Source of the DNA: Tetmemena sp. SeJ-2015
Taxonomy: Eukaryota; Ciliophora; Spirotrichea; Sporadotrichida; Oxytrichidae
Length of the DNA: 64,000 nucleotides
Assembly: GCA_027382625.1 (NCBI GenBank)
Contig: JAJKFJ010022164.1
Coordinates: 1-64,000, forward strand
Direction of reading: 5' to 3'
Below, in pieces: positions 23,880 through 35,600 of the stretch. The translations under genes were made by a program, and so were the position numbers. The notes beneath the pieces are model-generated. The model made no database searches. It was not told the DNA's origin and saw only the letters and a list, made by a program, of their open reading frames with translations. Positions within the stretch are counted from its first letter, which is position 1. Every line of letters begins with the position of its first letter.

Positions 23880-24187
23880 AAATTTTCTATTTGACCAATA
23901 ACAACGGCACTAAAGGTCCAGGCTCTGGTGCAAATCCAGTTGGTCTAAGCATGGGAGGCACTGGAAGCGTCGCTGCAAGTCAAGGAAACGGTCAAGGCAT
24001 GGGGCAATCAACTAGGATGGGCACTTTGACATCTGCTGTGAGTTCTAAGAGAAGCGCAGCTTCCGGAATGAATATCGAAGGAAGTGGAATGCCCTCCTCT
24101 GTGACTGGAAGAACTGGCTCTTCCTCCAACGTGAATCTTCTCTCCTCAGACCGACGACCTTTGAACGTACTCAACCAAGGCTAGTGA
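23880..24187 (+). CDS. Orphan C-terminal piece, Gly/Ser-rich protein
   Basis: About 95 codons of well-formed coding sequence (NNNGTKGPGSGANPVGLSMG ... RRPLNVLNQGQ) ending TAG-TGA, with TAG as Gln and TGA 24185-24187 as stop. There is no upstream start in frame; the left side dissolves into AT-rich DNA at about 23880. Base and codon use resemble the polo kinase next door. It is either the last MDS of a gene whose other MDSs lie outside this window, or an alternative or displaced C-terminal piece for the kinase. Function unknown. Confidence 0.55.
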
Positions 24188-25265
24188 GCCTGCAATAAAT
24201 ATTAAGTTTCTATTCATCTGAAAACCAATTTATTAGCAGATATTACCGTTGGATGGGAATACTCAGATTTGCCTTGTAAAACTTGCAGTTGCCAATCTTT
24301 ATTCTATAAATTTATTTGCAATCATCTTAAACATTATTAACATGAAAGACAATCTAATTGAGGAAGGAATTACAAAAAGTAAGATCAAGGTGAAAACCAA
24401 TTTTCTTTTGTTGAGAGAAAAAGAAAGGGCCCTATATCAGAAGCCCAGCCATCTGTTTACTATACTTCTTACTTATACTTATATATTATAGCGTATTTAC
24501 TATATTATATAACCTTAATTACCGTTGAGTAGGTGTGAGCAGCAGTAGCAGCGCAAGAACCCAAGCTAGCTGACCTGCAGTTGAGCCTTGAGCGAACCTC
24601 TCGCCATCTTCACTCTTGCTGCAGATGTCAACTTCTATCGAGAGAAGCGACCTCCAAGCTAAAGCGAAGATGTGACTCTTCTTGCAGAGAAGTGACCATG
24701 ACTATACTCTTATTTTAAAAACTTGACTGACAGCAAGCGTAGCGTGACTAGCCACTCGATTCCCCAAGAACTCATTCAATAAACCATGCTCTTTTAATTG
24801 TTAATGTTAAACTCGTCCGCACTTGTTTCCAAGCTCTGAGCTCCTAGGGAAGAGCAGCTGGCACCCGCAGACCGGTGCCTCGTGAGCCTGAAGCAAGTGA
24901 AGAAGGGGAAGTGACCTATTCAAAACGGTGAGAGTATCTGATTATATTGCCTGAGAGTCCGCACGCTTATTTTCAAGTATCTAAGACTCAACTAGACTAC
25001 TACGAATTTTCAAACTCTTGAAGAATTTCCAAGAAAGCCTGCAAACTCAAGCAATCCTTTGAGGGGTCTTACAAAGCGATTCAAGAAAGTAGCGGGACTC
25101 AATCAGGGGTGAACCATAGATGGCACTAGTCTATTTTATATTAAATTGTCTATGTCTCCTGAAATATAAGCATCAAACTCAAGAGCTCGTTAAGTTTGAA
25201 TGGTTGAAGCTAGAATAATTTGAAATCAAAGTTAAAATTATCCTAATTATAATATATTAACTTAA
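24188..25265. other. Non-coding region with a G+C-rich island (about 24530-25130)
   Basis: 24188-24530 is AT-rich. From about 24530 to 25130 the sequence turns clearly G+C-richer than other intergenic DNA here, but all frames carry many TGA stops. It has partly repeated units (GCGACCTCCAAGC / GCAGAGAAGTGACC near 24640-24700) and a potential hairpin GGCACC...GGTGCC near 24860-24880. A structured non-coding RNA or a germline-limited repeat are both possible; no known RNA family recognised. Confidence 0.4.
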
Positions 25266-26344
25266 ATGGCAGAAGCAAAAAGATCTTTGACTTTAACTGA
25301 AGTAGCCAATCCTGACCCTCTGAAGCTTCTGAGCGAAATTTAAAGAAGAATGAGTGTCAATATGAATAGCAAGAACGTTATAAACCAAAAGAAGAAGAAA
25401 CTGGATGACGAATTTATCTGTGGTCTTTGTAATGCTATACTACAAGAGCCGATGCAATGTACGAAGTGCAAAACCAAGTTCCACAAAAATTGCTTAATAG
25501 TGTTTTGCAAGGAGACCGGATCTTGTCCGATGAATTGTGTAAAACCAAAATTTAAGTCCCTTGCTAAGGGAAAGATAGAAAAGAAAGTGAAGGAGCTTAG
25601 GTTTTAATGCTAGAACTATAATGAAGGTTGCAGAGAGATTTTATCATACGATGAAGCTGCTAAGCATCACGAAACCTGTCCTTACTATATGAGAAATGCC
25701 CTAACTATGAACTTTGTAAGACAAAGTGCAAAAGATCTGAAATAAACTTTCACATGGCTCTATGTCCCTATTTCAAGGCTTCATGCCAATTTTGTAAAGT
25801 TGAATTCTCAAAGAGAGAGCTTTTCAATCACCACAAGAATAATGAATGCAAATCTGCTACTAACTGCTTTTACTGCTAATAGCTGATACCCATCGAATAG
25901 AACCTAAGTCCCCAACATAGTTGTATTAAGCTCTTAATGGAAAATTTGAACTTGATTATCTAAGAAAAAGATAGCGTTGTTGAAAATCTCAAAAGCGAGA
26001 TGTATAGGAAAAACTCAGCAGCAAATAAAATTCTAAGTCTTCAAAGGGAAAATGAAATCAAGCTTGTTAACTTGGCTAAGATTTTAGAGTTTGATGATAA
26101 AGAAAAGAAAAGTAGAAAAAATTCAGAGGATGTAGATAGGTTTGAATCCTAAATATGGACAGATGGGAAGGATTATCTTTTATTAACATAGATTTTGAAA
26201 TTCAAAATTAAAATACATTAGAGAGTTCTCTTTGCTTTTCCTCCTCTATTTTATCTAGACTAGAGCACACTTTAGTAATAAGTTCTTGTTCTTTCTTACC
26301 TAAGAAGCTTAGAACGAAAGAAAAGCTAGGAGTTTTTGAAATGA
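25266..26344 (+). CDS. RING/TRAF-type zinc-finger protein (second)
   Basis: ATG 25266 gives MAEAKRSLTLTEVANPDPL, a degenerate RING (CGLCNAILQEPMQCTKCKTKFH, CPMNC), then TRAF-type fingers (CQNYNEGCREILSYDEAAKH, CKRSEINFHMALC, CQFCKVEFSKRELFNHH, CFYCQQL) and a coiled coil (VVENLKSEMYRKNSAANKIL). Same architecture as the 14679-16304 gene but not a close copy. A 20-bp IES interrupts the second finger. The first in-frame TGA is 26342-26344, inside the opposite-strand CCDC103-like gene; coding character fades near 26190, so the true end may be earlier or changed by another IES. Likely a ubiquitin ligase/adaptor. Confidence 0.7.
25684..25703 (+). other. IES, 20 bp, pointer ACTAT
   Basis: ACTAT at 25684-25688 and 25704-25708. 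Excising 20 bp converts a frame-shifted finger into HHETCPYYELCKTKCKRS. Very short, at the low end for IESs. Confidence 0.7.
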
Positions 26345-27065
26345 TGGTCAAGAAATTATAGATGAACTCCTGCTCATTTTAGTTATTAAAATGCTCGTTT
26401 AAGATGACCTACTCATTTATGGTCTCCATAATTTTGATAAGGAGCTCACTATCGAAATCACCTATGAATATTTTCTGGAAATGATCTATGTCTATGATTC
26501 TGAGATAGGTGTATCTCTAAAATGACTCCTTTATCTTCTTTGAGAAAAACTTCTCGAATTCCTCTTGTGATCTGGGTGCAGCATAGTTGCTCTTCAATTT
26601 GAAGGGAGAGGGTGCTTCTGACAGCTTCTTCATCAAAGCCCACATTTGCTATTGCATTATAGGTAGCAATGAAGTTCATGGTTTAAGAGTGCTAAGTAGT
26701 AATAATGTTAGTCGCTGACCCAGCCTTTAGTGTCTTTAAGATTGCACCCAACACCATTTATCTGAATCCATCGTAATCCATATGCTAAAGCACTGCCTTC
26801 TTTTTTGCGGAATCAACATTATTTATCTAATAAAAATATTCAAGCTTAATATAAAAAAGCTATTTAAATTATTATAAAGTTTTGCTTCTTAATTTAAGTC
26901 TATCTTTTAAATGAATTAATTATTTCAAATTTCTTAATCCTATATTTGTATGGTAATAATTCTTTAGTTTTCCTCGTTTATGGAAGAATCTAGTTCTCTT
27001 CTTACTTGCTGACAAGTCAACTAATCCTCTGAAAAGCGCTCTTGCTTTACTTTAATAGTGTACAT
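26202..27065 (-). CDS. CCDC103: CCDC103/DNAAF19-like dynein arm assembly factor
   Basis: Start at 27065: MYTIKVKQERFSEDQLTCQQ, then VRRELDSSINEENQR, an AT-rich interruption (about 26830-26950), then NVDSAKKKAVLQHMDYDGFR and QMVLGAILKTLKAGSATN, matching the order of CCDC103 (short helix, then a Y-x-x-F-R-x-x-V-L-A motif, then L-K-P-L). The second half, APRSQEEFEKFF, then FDSELLIKIMETINEQVI, FNNQNEQEFIYNFLTIISKT and FSFVLSFLGKKEQELI, looks like the RPAP3-C fold shared by RPAP3, SPAG1 and CCDC103. A frame change near 26625-26650 needs an IES or intron. TGA at 26202-26204. In animals and algae the protein stabilises axonemal dyneins; ciliates, with motile cilia, should need it. Confidence 0.6.
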
Positions 27066-27229
27066 TTTTAATTATCTTTATAAATTCAAATTTAAGTCAT
27101 TATTATATCTTCAATTTAAGAATAAATTTAGACAAATTATTTTAGAGAGAATAATCCTCTATAAATAGATTAATTGACTTAATTTGTAGTTAAAAAATGT
27201 AATTATATTAATATAGTTAGCTTATTTAA

Positions 27230-28100
27230 GGAAGGATTACAAGAAACTGGAGTTCGATTACTTTCCAGATAGTTTACCTTTGAAAGTCTTAGAGAAGCAC
27301 TTAAATAGTATAGATGATGAACTTAAAGAAGAATTTGTAAGAGCTTAGAGCTTAATTGCTTTGTCGAGAGAATTACTGTCATCGCAAAACTTAAAGCCCT
27401 TAGGAAATGACAATAAGTAGATCTAAGTTTTTATATTTTAGAAGTTTTTAGGGACAGAGAAGGCAAGATCCAATTAAAAAGATCAATGGTCATTGAGAAA
27501 GGAATGGACTTGGTGCAACAAATTCTCACTGACTTCAGCTAAGTATAGAAGTTTGATTCCACTGTTCTAGATATAAAGCAGATCGGTTCAGATTTACCTC
27601 TCGACACTAGGATTATTCAAGTCGTAACTAAGTTTATATTTTAAGAGGTATCTCAATATGGAGAGCAGGAAATTTTGCCTTATTCAGAAAATACAAAAAG
27701 CTTTTAATTTAATTAAGCTAGTCCTTATGAGACTTATATTATGAGTTCGTCACTAAAGTAAGAATAGAAGCAAATTTAGCAAATATGAGGATGAGCAATA
27801 ACAGCCTAATGATGAAAGTGTTACTGCTTTTGATAGCCTTCAAGATTTCTAATTCAAAATACTAGGATGGAAAATTAGGTATGTCAATAAACAGAGGAAC
27901 TAAAGTTACCTACTTCACAGACTTTCATTCAGGTTTAAGCATGGTCCATCAAAAACTATTGCAAAATAAATTTAAACAACTTTTTTTTTCCAAATATATA
28001 TATTTAGGATACAGAAATCTAAAAGTGAATATTTTTATTTATATCTATATTCATAAGATAGCAAGATTAAACTTTGGATAACTTGAAACTCTATATTGAA
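27230..28100 (+). CDS. Unrecognised soluble protein with very short introns
   Basis: Coding runs LRKDYKKLEFDYFPDSLPLK and EKHLNSIDDELKEEF. After a short interruption near 27430-27465 come FRDREGKIQLKRSMVIEKG, DTRIIQVVTKFIFQEVSQ, NKYEDEQQPNDESVTAFDSL, FQFKILGWKIRGTKVTYFTD and SMVHQKLLQNKFK. Two GT-AG segments of 22 and 16 nt (about 27753-27774 and 27877-27892) restore the frame and would be tiny introns. The start is not visible (sequence upstream is AT-rich) and the end after about 28000 is lost in AT-rich DNA. No domain recognised. Confidence 0.5.
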
Positions 28101-28233
28101 TCTTAGACTGATTATCAAATACATTTAGTATTTATTAAATGACTGATGCTAGAGAAAATTATCTTAACTTTCTATTTTGACTTTACTTTGTCACTTTTCT
28201 AAAATTAGTGTACATTTTAGAATAATAATAAAA

Positions 28234-30692
28234 ATGAAATAGAAGAAAGTTTAGGTAGAGAAGAAACATAAATAAGAAGAAACTGAATATGATGCATCTT
28301 TAGGCCTAGATGCAAACTCCTAGGAGCAAGAAGAAATTGAACACCAAAAGTAAATGAGAGATCAGCTGGAAAAACTATTTGGATTATTTTTTATTAAACA
28401 TAGAAAAGAACTAGCAGAGCTCAAGAAAGAGATACAACTCATCAATAGGAAAATAGGGAAACTCCCAGAAGACAAAAGACAAGACCTCTTAGACAGCATG
28501 CTACTTCAGAAACAGTCGAAGGCTAATGATTATCGATTTCTGAATAAGATATTCGATAAGATTAATCTCACAACCTTCAACAAGAATCAACTCAATCTCA
28601 ACATGAAGTTTGTCTTTTATATATTTAGCCTATTTAACTTATTTGCTTATTTAAGTTTGTGAACGACCTGAACTAATTTGTAATTATCTCTTTGGTGTAA
28701 ACGAATATAGAACTTAAAGACGAATTTGATGAGTGGGACTTACACCTCAAGAGACAGCACTAAGAATATTTAAAATCTAGAGTCTATAATTAGAAGGTCA
28801 ATCGTAACTTCAAACTCTGCAGCTGATTTGCACTCGCAAACTAAGTTATCTCAAACTGAGAGCTCTTCTTAACTCACTTATTTTACTTTAGACAAGAAAG
28901 AGGAAAAGGACGAAACAGCGAACTAAATTAGACAAAAGGAATTACTTGCTAAGATTAAACAATCAATTTAAGATAAAATTAAGGCCAAAGAATAAAACAA
29001 GTCTAGGATATCAATAGACTTGTAAAGTGAGCAGCCTGAGTAAGCTAGCAAAGCATTAGGTCAGAGCAAATCATTAAGTACTATTCAGCCTACGAAGAGC
29101 AAGCAAAGTGAGCCAAAGAAAGGGAGACAGCCTGACCAAGATTAAGAGTTAGACTAGTACGGCTGGCCAATAAGTAACTACAACAACTGGAACAGACCTG
29201 GAATAAGAGGATCTTCATTAGCTTTCTAAAGGTCTAAGCTTGCTCTTTAAAATTTACTATTATAAAAGAGGAAGGAATTAGAAGACAAGATAATCAAAGT
29301 GAGGCATGTTAAGATAAACAGGAGAGCATTTGAAACTTAACTTGAGAGGAAAAATTCCCAAGAAAAGATGTCTTAGATTTCTCAATAGGAGCTTGATAAA
29401 GTAGGAAGTCTTCATACATCAATGCTAAACAGTGAGATCTCAGAAGATAAGATAGAAGATAACTACCAACTTGAGAATTTAATTCATGTTGATGACCCTG
29501 CTCAAGATTATTTTTCTAATTTAGAGCTTGACTTTAATGAAAGCTAGATTATGAAGGTTGAAAAGACTAACCTAATTCACGATGATAAAGCAGATGAAAT
29601 AGTGTAAGACCAATCTTAGAAAGTCATAGTCTTAGACACCTAAGATATATAAGCGCTTTGTCATTTTTAAGTGCTTTTTTTTTTTACCTAAGATGGGTAA
29701 ATCGAGACTTAGACTTTATTGAACTAAGATAAGATCCTTTAATTACAACAGCAGAGGAAAAATACGAAAGCGGAGACACAAAAGTACTGCTTCAGTTAAT
29801 AGCCACCTTCTTATTTGATGAAAAGATATTTCAAAAACACTTCCTTAACATCAAGATCTACCACTCAACTTTAAGGCATGTATAAAAACTCAAGCTAAAA
29901 TATTCAAAGTCCTTCTAAAAAGCTGCCCTAGATATAACTGACTGATGAAGCCAAGGACTAATGGAAGCCTACTGGCTTCTTTCAGAATCTCAGAAGTCCA
30001 GATGATAAATAAAAGCCCTCTGATTTGCATGTATACCTCAAGCACCATCTAGTTTAAGCAGCTATCCCCAGTCATTTCCTTTAGCAGCAGTCCAATAAGA
30101 AGAAGGTATTTTCAAATTTAGCTCCATCAATCTAGTTTCCGCAAAACGATCGAAAAATGTTTGTGAAGAACATTACGAGATATAACAGAGGAATGCTTCT
30201 TGAGTCTTCGAGTGAGGAACTGATACTTGCCCTCAGGAGCTTTTAAAATACTCCGTAAAGTAAATTAGAAAAAGCAGAAGTCATTCAGTTAAGGAATGTA
30301 GAATCTTAGCAGGTTTAAGATAAGCAATATGCAGGCTATAATGATATGGAATTGATGCCTTAATATGGATATGAACAAAATTCTAGATTGAAAAAGAACT
30401 AAAGTGTTGGAATGCTTAAAAAATTAAGGTGCCTTATATAAAGGCATTCATAGCTAAAATTATCATTAGAAAGAAACTTCTTAACCTTATATTTAAAGTG
30501 AGGAAAATATCTCGAAAAATGCTCCCCTTAAAATCTTAGAGTTCATTAATTCCTATATAAATGACTACAAGAACAGTTTCGCCTCCTTTTGATCCTGCCT
30601 TATTCTCCAATAAGAAGCTTGTAGAAATAAGCACAGGTATTTCCTCTAAACCTTAGTTAAAACAAAGGAGCAAATTTATTTCTTAAAATTGA
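28234..30692 (+). CDS. Large low-complexity coiled-coil protein, unrecognised
   Basis: ATG 28234 (MKQKKVQVEKKHKQEETEYD). Helical segment with RDQLEKLFGLFFIKHRKEL, then after an IES NDLNQF and ELKDEFDEWDLHLKRQHQEY. A long Gln/Lys/Ser-rich region follows, with YGWPISNYNNWNRPGIRGSS near 29160, then VRHVKINRRAFETQLERKNS. A second IES precedes another long tract ending VSPPFDPALFSNKKLVEIST and TGA 30690-30692. KVPYIKAFIAKIIIRKKLL (about 30430) looks like an IQ-type basic amphipathic helix. Small frame changes near 28795 and 30425 remain unexplained. Total near 780 residues. Possibly cytoskeletal, but no family is named. Confidence 0.6.
28606..28652 (+). other. IES, 47 bp, pointer AAGTTTGT
   Basis: 8-bp repeat AAGTTTGT at 28606-28613 and 28653-28660. 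Without excision the frame ends at TGA right after the second copy; with it, MKFVNDLNQF continues. Confidence 0.85.
29638..29686 (+). other. IES, 49 bp, pointer ACCTAAGAT
   Basis: 9-bp repeat ACCTAAGAT at 29638-29646 and 29687-29695 flanking T-rich DNA. Excision keeps the Gln-rich frame open (LDTQDGQIETQTLLNQDK). Confidence 0.85.
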
Positions 30693-30754
30693 AGAAAAAA
30701 ACTTCTCTTGATCACAAAAAGTTTTTGATCAATAAATCTTTTTAAATCTTGAAA

Positions 30755-32371
30755 TCAAAGGTTGTAATATCCTTTCTAAAAGATGTAGCACTGATGATGC
30801 TCCTAAAGAGGGAGATTATTCATCCAAAAGTCTCTGTAGAGAGAGGGCAGAGGCCCGAAATCTTAGTCATAAATTAGCTTTCTCCTGCAAACTGAGTTGA
30901 TATAGCACTCCTCCATAAAGAGGTACTCATACAAATTAATGTAGACTATCAGCAATCCCACAGGGAAAGGAGTAATGTTCTCGTAGAAGGCATAGATTTT
31001 CCTCAGGACTTGAGTTAAGTATCTGTACATCTGGAAACTCGAGTCTCTCTCAGGTAAAAGATCAGTCCTAGAGTAGATTGATTTAACAAATAATTTTTAC
31101 TCTTAGACTGAGCCCACAACGAAATAATTTGCAGTGAATGGATTATCCTATCTCATCATTAGCTTTATCTGATTGTCAAAGACATAAATAGTTAAGTAGC
31201 CATGCAAATTGTGTATCACGTTGTTCTCTTTGAATTAGAAATTCATCGATAGTTGATCTGTAAATACATTTGATTAATCGATCATAAATTACCAATTTTC
31301 CTCATAATTTCAGTTTTCTTAATCTGCCTTTCGTTCCCCTAGTATTTTGTTCTCATGTACTAAGCAAAGGCTTAGAATAAATCAGACCATATCCTAAAAA
31401 TGAAGCATGTAATTTATAAAGCCTTACTTCTCACATTATAAGGGAGTTTTAGAGAGTTATCCTTGTATTATAACCTGATTTTATCTTTAGCACTTTAATC
31501 CTTGTGCAGGGTTAGACTAGTCTTGGCATTGCTGACACACATAAGAAGCGTTCTTATATTACTCGTAAAATAAGTTGACAAGTTTCACTATTTCATTCTG
31601 CAAAATTGTTATAGAAAGAGGGGGAGCTTACATTTTTATGGGCACTGAACCATCTGTTTGCCTCATAGAAATTGGAGAAAAAGACCTCAGCCTTGATTTT
31701 CTTCTTCATGATATAAGCTTGCTTTTACGTATAGTCAACGAAAAGGGGATCATTTTTAGTAGCTTCAATCTTTCTCTGAATGTAGTAATCTTAGAGCAGC
31801 TTCTTATCCTTGGGAGCCTTGTCATTGATTCCTTGGCCAGGCAAGTTGACAGTTTGGACTCTCCTGAAATTTATGAGAACATCCTATATTATTCCCTCCA
31901 TTTTCTGAGAAATAGAGTGCAAAGATCCATCCAGAATCTCAATCTGCTTCCTCTCAACCAATTTTATGAGTCTCTCTGCTATCTCTGCCTCTTAGGAGAA
32001 CTGGTCATTTAGAATGAGCTGGAATTCTTCTACCATTTCAGTGATAGCATCAAAATGCTTGATAGCCTATAATTGATTAATGAACTCTATCAGAATCATT
32101 ACCTGTATTTCATATCGTCAATCGACACTTTATAGTCTAAGATCCTCTCTTTCTTTAAAACTAGTTGAGGTTCTGCAACACTCAACACACTAGCATGGGG
32201 TTATTAATTATACAGAACGGGAGCAGGAACAGGAATCATGGCAGATTGGAGAGGGAGCGAGGCCTAGTGAGCACCCTAATAAGGAGGCTGGTTATTATAA
32301 GTTGGCGGAATTCTCGGTACTCCTTGATATTGATTATTGTAAGGATGGTTACCCTAGTAGGAGGGATTCAT
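30755..32371 (-). CDS. Pro/Asn/Gln-headed helical protein, unrecognised
   Basis: ATG at 32371: MNPSYQGNHPYNNQYQGVPR and a Pro/Tyr/Asn/Gln-rich head, then KKERILDYKVSIDDM. After a short insert (pointer ATA, about 32073-32113) it continues KQAIKHFDAITEMVEEFQLI and helical sequence through EIAERLIKLVERKQIEILDG and QTVNLPGQGINDKAPKDKK. An AT-rich interruption at about 31290-31570 separates a second part: NNVIHNLHGYLTIYVFDNQI, YRYLTQVLRKIYAFYENITP and MEECYINSVCRRKLIYDQDF. TGA at 30755-30757. The two halves could be one gene with IESs or two genes. The head resembles condensate-forming or adaptor proteins, but no domain is assigned. Confidence 0.5.
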
Positions 32372-32679
32372 TTTTGTCAATATATAATTTCAGTTTTAAA
32401 TTACAATTTATAGAGAATGCAGTAAATTAGAGTTAATAGGAATCACTTTTAATTACCAAATCTTAAATTTAACAAAAGAAGAAAGTTATAAATTCATAAA
32501 GCACCTTTTTTCACTACACCAAGACCCTTCTTGATATTTATAAATAAATAAAACGTATTTTTCCTAAGAAAGACTAATGAAAAGTCTGATAGTGTTATTA
32601 TTTTGGACGATTGGAGAAGTATTTATCAAGCAATTAAATAAAGCTTTAATGATTATAGAAAATTAAAGATATTCTTTTC
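32372..32679. other. AT-rich spacer between divergent/convergent genes
   Basis: No coding frame that I can support; contains the presumed promoter of the 30755-32371 gene and the 3' end of the next reverse gene. Confidence 0.35.
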
Positions 32680-35600
32680 GTGAAGTTTCATGATGCTGCT
32701 CATTTGCTATAAAGTCTTTTAAATAAGTACAAAAATCTTACCCTGTCTTTTTCTTGAAGTGCCTTCTACTAAATTTAGTTAGCTCTATTAATCATTAAGT
32801 CTCTGCTCGAGTTAACTAGCTGAGAGTTATCTACTACAATTGACGGCCTCTGATTCCCGAAGACTCCAGGATTCTTTTGAGGCGCATCAGATTAGTATTG
32901 CTTTCTGAGAGAGTATGCCGCCTATCCATTACTCATACTTGAGTTTAAGTTTATGGCATCTTTATTCAGGTCTGCTAATTTATTAGTTCCAAGATAATTC
33001 CTATGAAGTGCGATCTACTTTTGATCCCTTATAGTCATAGGAGGTTAATTATCCTTTTTAGATCTTGCTAGCAAAAGTTAGTGGGTATCGAGGGACTAAG
33101 ATACCTGCTTTCCTTCTCTTTCCTTGGGCCACCCCTGTTTGTTGTAGTCAGAGCATTATCATGGGGAGCATAAATTGCCGATTGATTCAGGCCATAACTC
33201 TACTAAATCTAGCGAATGTTCTTTCGACTCGAGGGAATCCGAGACAAGGATCCTTATGCTCCATTATTGCCCGGCCTCGCTGGTGAGTTATTCTAGCTGA
33301 ACTTACCATGCTAGTTAACACCTAAATTTTCTGGGTTAAACTAGCCTGACTGAATCCTTGTCTTTCCATTCAGCTGTATATTAGCTTTAAAATAATTAAA
33401 TTGCTTGATTGACCTAATTCCCTCTTTTCTTTGACAACTTTTCTTAGATGCTATCTCTGTTTGTGATTGGATAGAGGTCGATCGGCTCAATAGACTTATT
33501 GTTATGATGATTAGCGTGGAACGTCTCCTAAGCCAAATTTTTCTTTTGATAATTCTAATAAGATGCATAGTTGTTATTATTCCTTTGAGTTAGGTTTCCA
33601 GTACTGCTCACGTTTGGATTATTCAGAGAGCCTTTGATAAATAAAAGTCAATATGATAGCATGAATCTTTTCTTACAAAGGGTCGACGATCTTTTTCTAC
33701 ACAAGAGTGGAATTGTTCAAGCTCTTGACAGGTCTATGAGATTGAGACTAATATACTGGTGGGCCATTTTAAGCTTAAAAATTAATCGAATGGTTGTAAA
33801 AGTCTAAGTAGGCCATAGTTTTCGTAGGAGTTCTATTGAATTTTAAGCTTTTAAAGTAACTCATCATCATTAGCATCTTCGATGTCTAAAATGTCCTCAG
33901 GCTTGAAATCCAAGCCTTCTATCCCACTATTAAAATCTGAATAGTGCATTTTCTCTATCGCTCCGAAGGTTACTTTGATATTCTTATCCCCTATTGAGCC
34001 TCTCTAATAAAATTGGGCATATCTATTTTAGCCTTTATCCTTTCGCATCTACTCATGTAGCTTTCTAAGTGCCTCTCTTTCTTTTTCAGTCTTATCTCTT
34101 TCATCCCTCTCTCTCAATATTCTGTCCTAGGTTTTCTTCCTTCTCAGATCATCACTTTATTTCCTAATATCTTCAACTAAAGAAAGAGAAAATAGTAATT
34201 ACATGGTGTCAACTATTTTAGATTACTGAGTGATTATTTTAATGGGACCTTCAGAAATAACCCTTGATTTATCATGAATATTAAAAGCCATGTGAAACCC
34301 TTTGATCTTTTTCCTGTATTTGTTTGGGTCATGGCACTAGATATAATCAAGCAAGTCATCTCTATGTTCATCATCAGATTTATTTAAGAGTTCTAGCCTC
34401 TGCTTTTAAAGCACACTGATCTCTTCTTAAGAAAAATTAATTTATCCATAATTAAGAGGTAGGGTATATCTCACTATTTAGATTTTAAATTTAACCAAAC
34501 TTCTGATTATTGTTCAAAAGATAGTCAGTATCATCAATTTGGACCATTAAACTACTATCCAAAACTGGTGGGAAGCCAGACTGCGGCTTCTAACCTTGAA
34601 GGGCTGAGATAATCGCATTTTAAGCAAAGTTAGCTTAGGTCTTATTTTATTACAACCTATCAGGAGAATCCGATTTCTCAGAGAGATTATCTGGCGAGCC
34701 AGAATCAGTCCTCTTACGTTTATTTTCATTATATTGCATCAGTTACTTCTTCCTCATCCCCACTAAAATGCTCTTAAACACTCATTAATTCCTTACTTTA
34801 CAGGCGATTAATTTCTGGAGTTAGCCCCTGATTTTCTCATATAGCTTGGTGCTAAGTTTATCCCACCTGAGGCCTTAGTAGATTAAGGCAAGCTACTAGA
34901 CTTCTATAGTCTCTGATGTCTTTTATTCTCTACTCGATCTACTCTAGCTTTTCCTTATTGATTTCCTTACCTAGACGGGTCATCGACTAAAAGAACTATT
35001 CGAATTTGTGAGGCTTGTGATTTATTGACGTCTTTTTAAAAATTTCTGTGATTTTAGACTTGGAGAGAGGTATCTCAAAGTCTTTGCAGAATTTCATATA
35101 CTCCCCCAAATCAACCTCATTCATTATCTCCTTCAAATCATCAAACTGCCTGTTTTGAGGGATATGCTGCCTCGAATAAAAGTGGAAAATCTCCTGCATG
35201 CCCCTTCTTCTTAGTTCATTAAGATCTTCCTTTGCCTCTTTTAAGTCGGTTTTAGTGCCACTAGTTGCTCTGATATAACTCTACATTTATTGCCGAAGAG
35301 TATCTAAGAGCTTATTAATCTACCTCTACTCTACATCAGACTTAAATTTCCTCGTCTTTAGTATATCTTCATAGTCTCTGATGTTTTTTTCGAGCTGCTG
35401 CTTGAAAAAATCAGGTTCGTCTATCGTTTGCTAACGCTTAAGTAAACTTAAATCACTTCTGCTATATTCAAACCTTACCTCTCTCAAGCTTATTTCATCA
35501 GCCTCCTTATCTCTTTCTCTTGGATCCTGCTATTTATCAGGCTCTGTTGCTTAGAAGAAGAAATCATCGAGTTGATCTATAGTCTTCTATAACTCCTTCT

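Noticed and set aside
27785..28081. A frame starting MRMSNNSLMMKVLLLLIAFK that looks like a secreted protein with signal peptide
   Set aside because: Removing a 22-nt GT-AG segment keeps the preceding gene open in another frame (NKYEDEQQPNDESVTAFDSL) through the same DNA, and the later part (RGTKVTYFTD) belongs to it. The apparent signal peptide is an out-of-frame reading.
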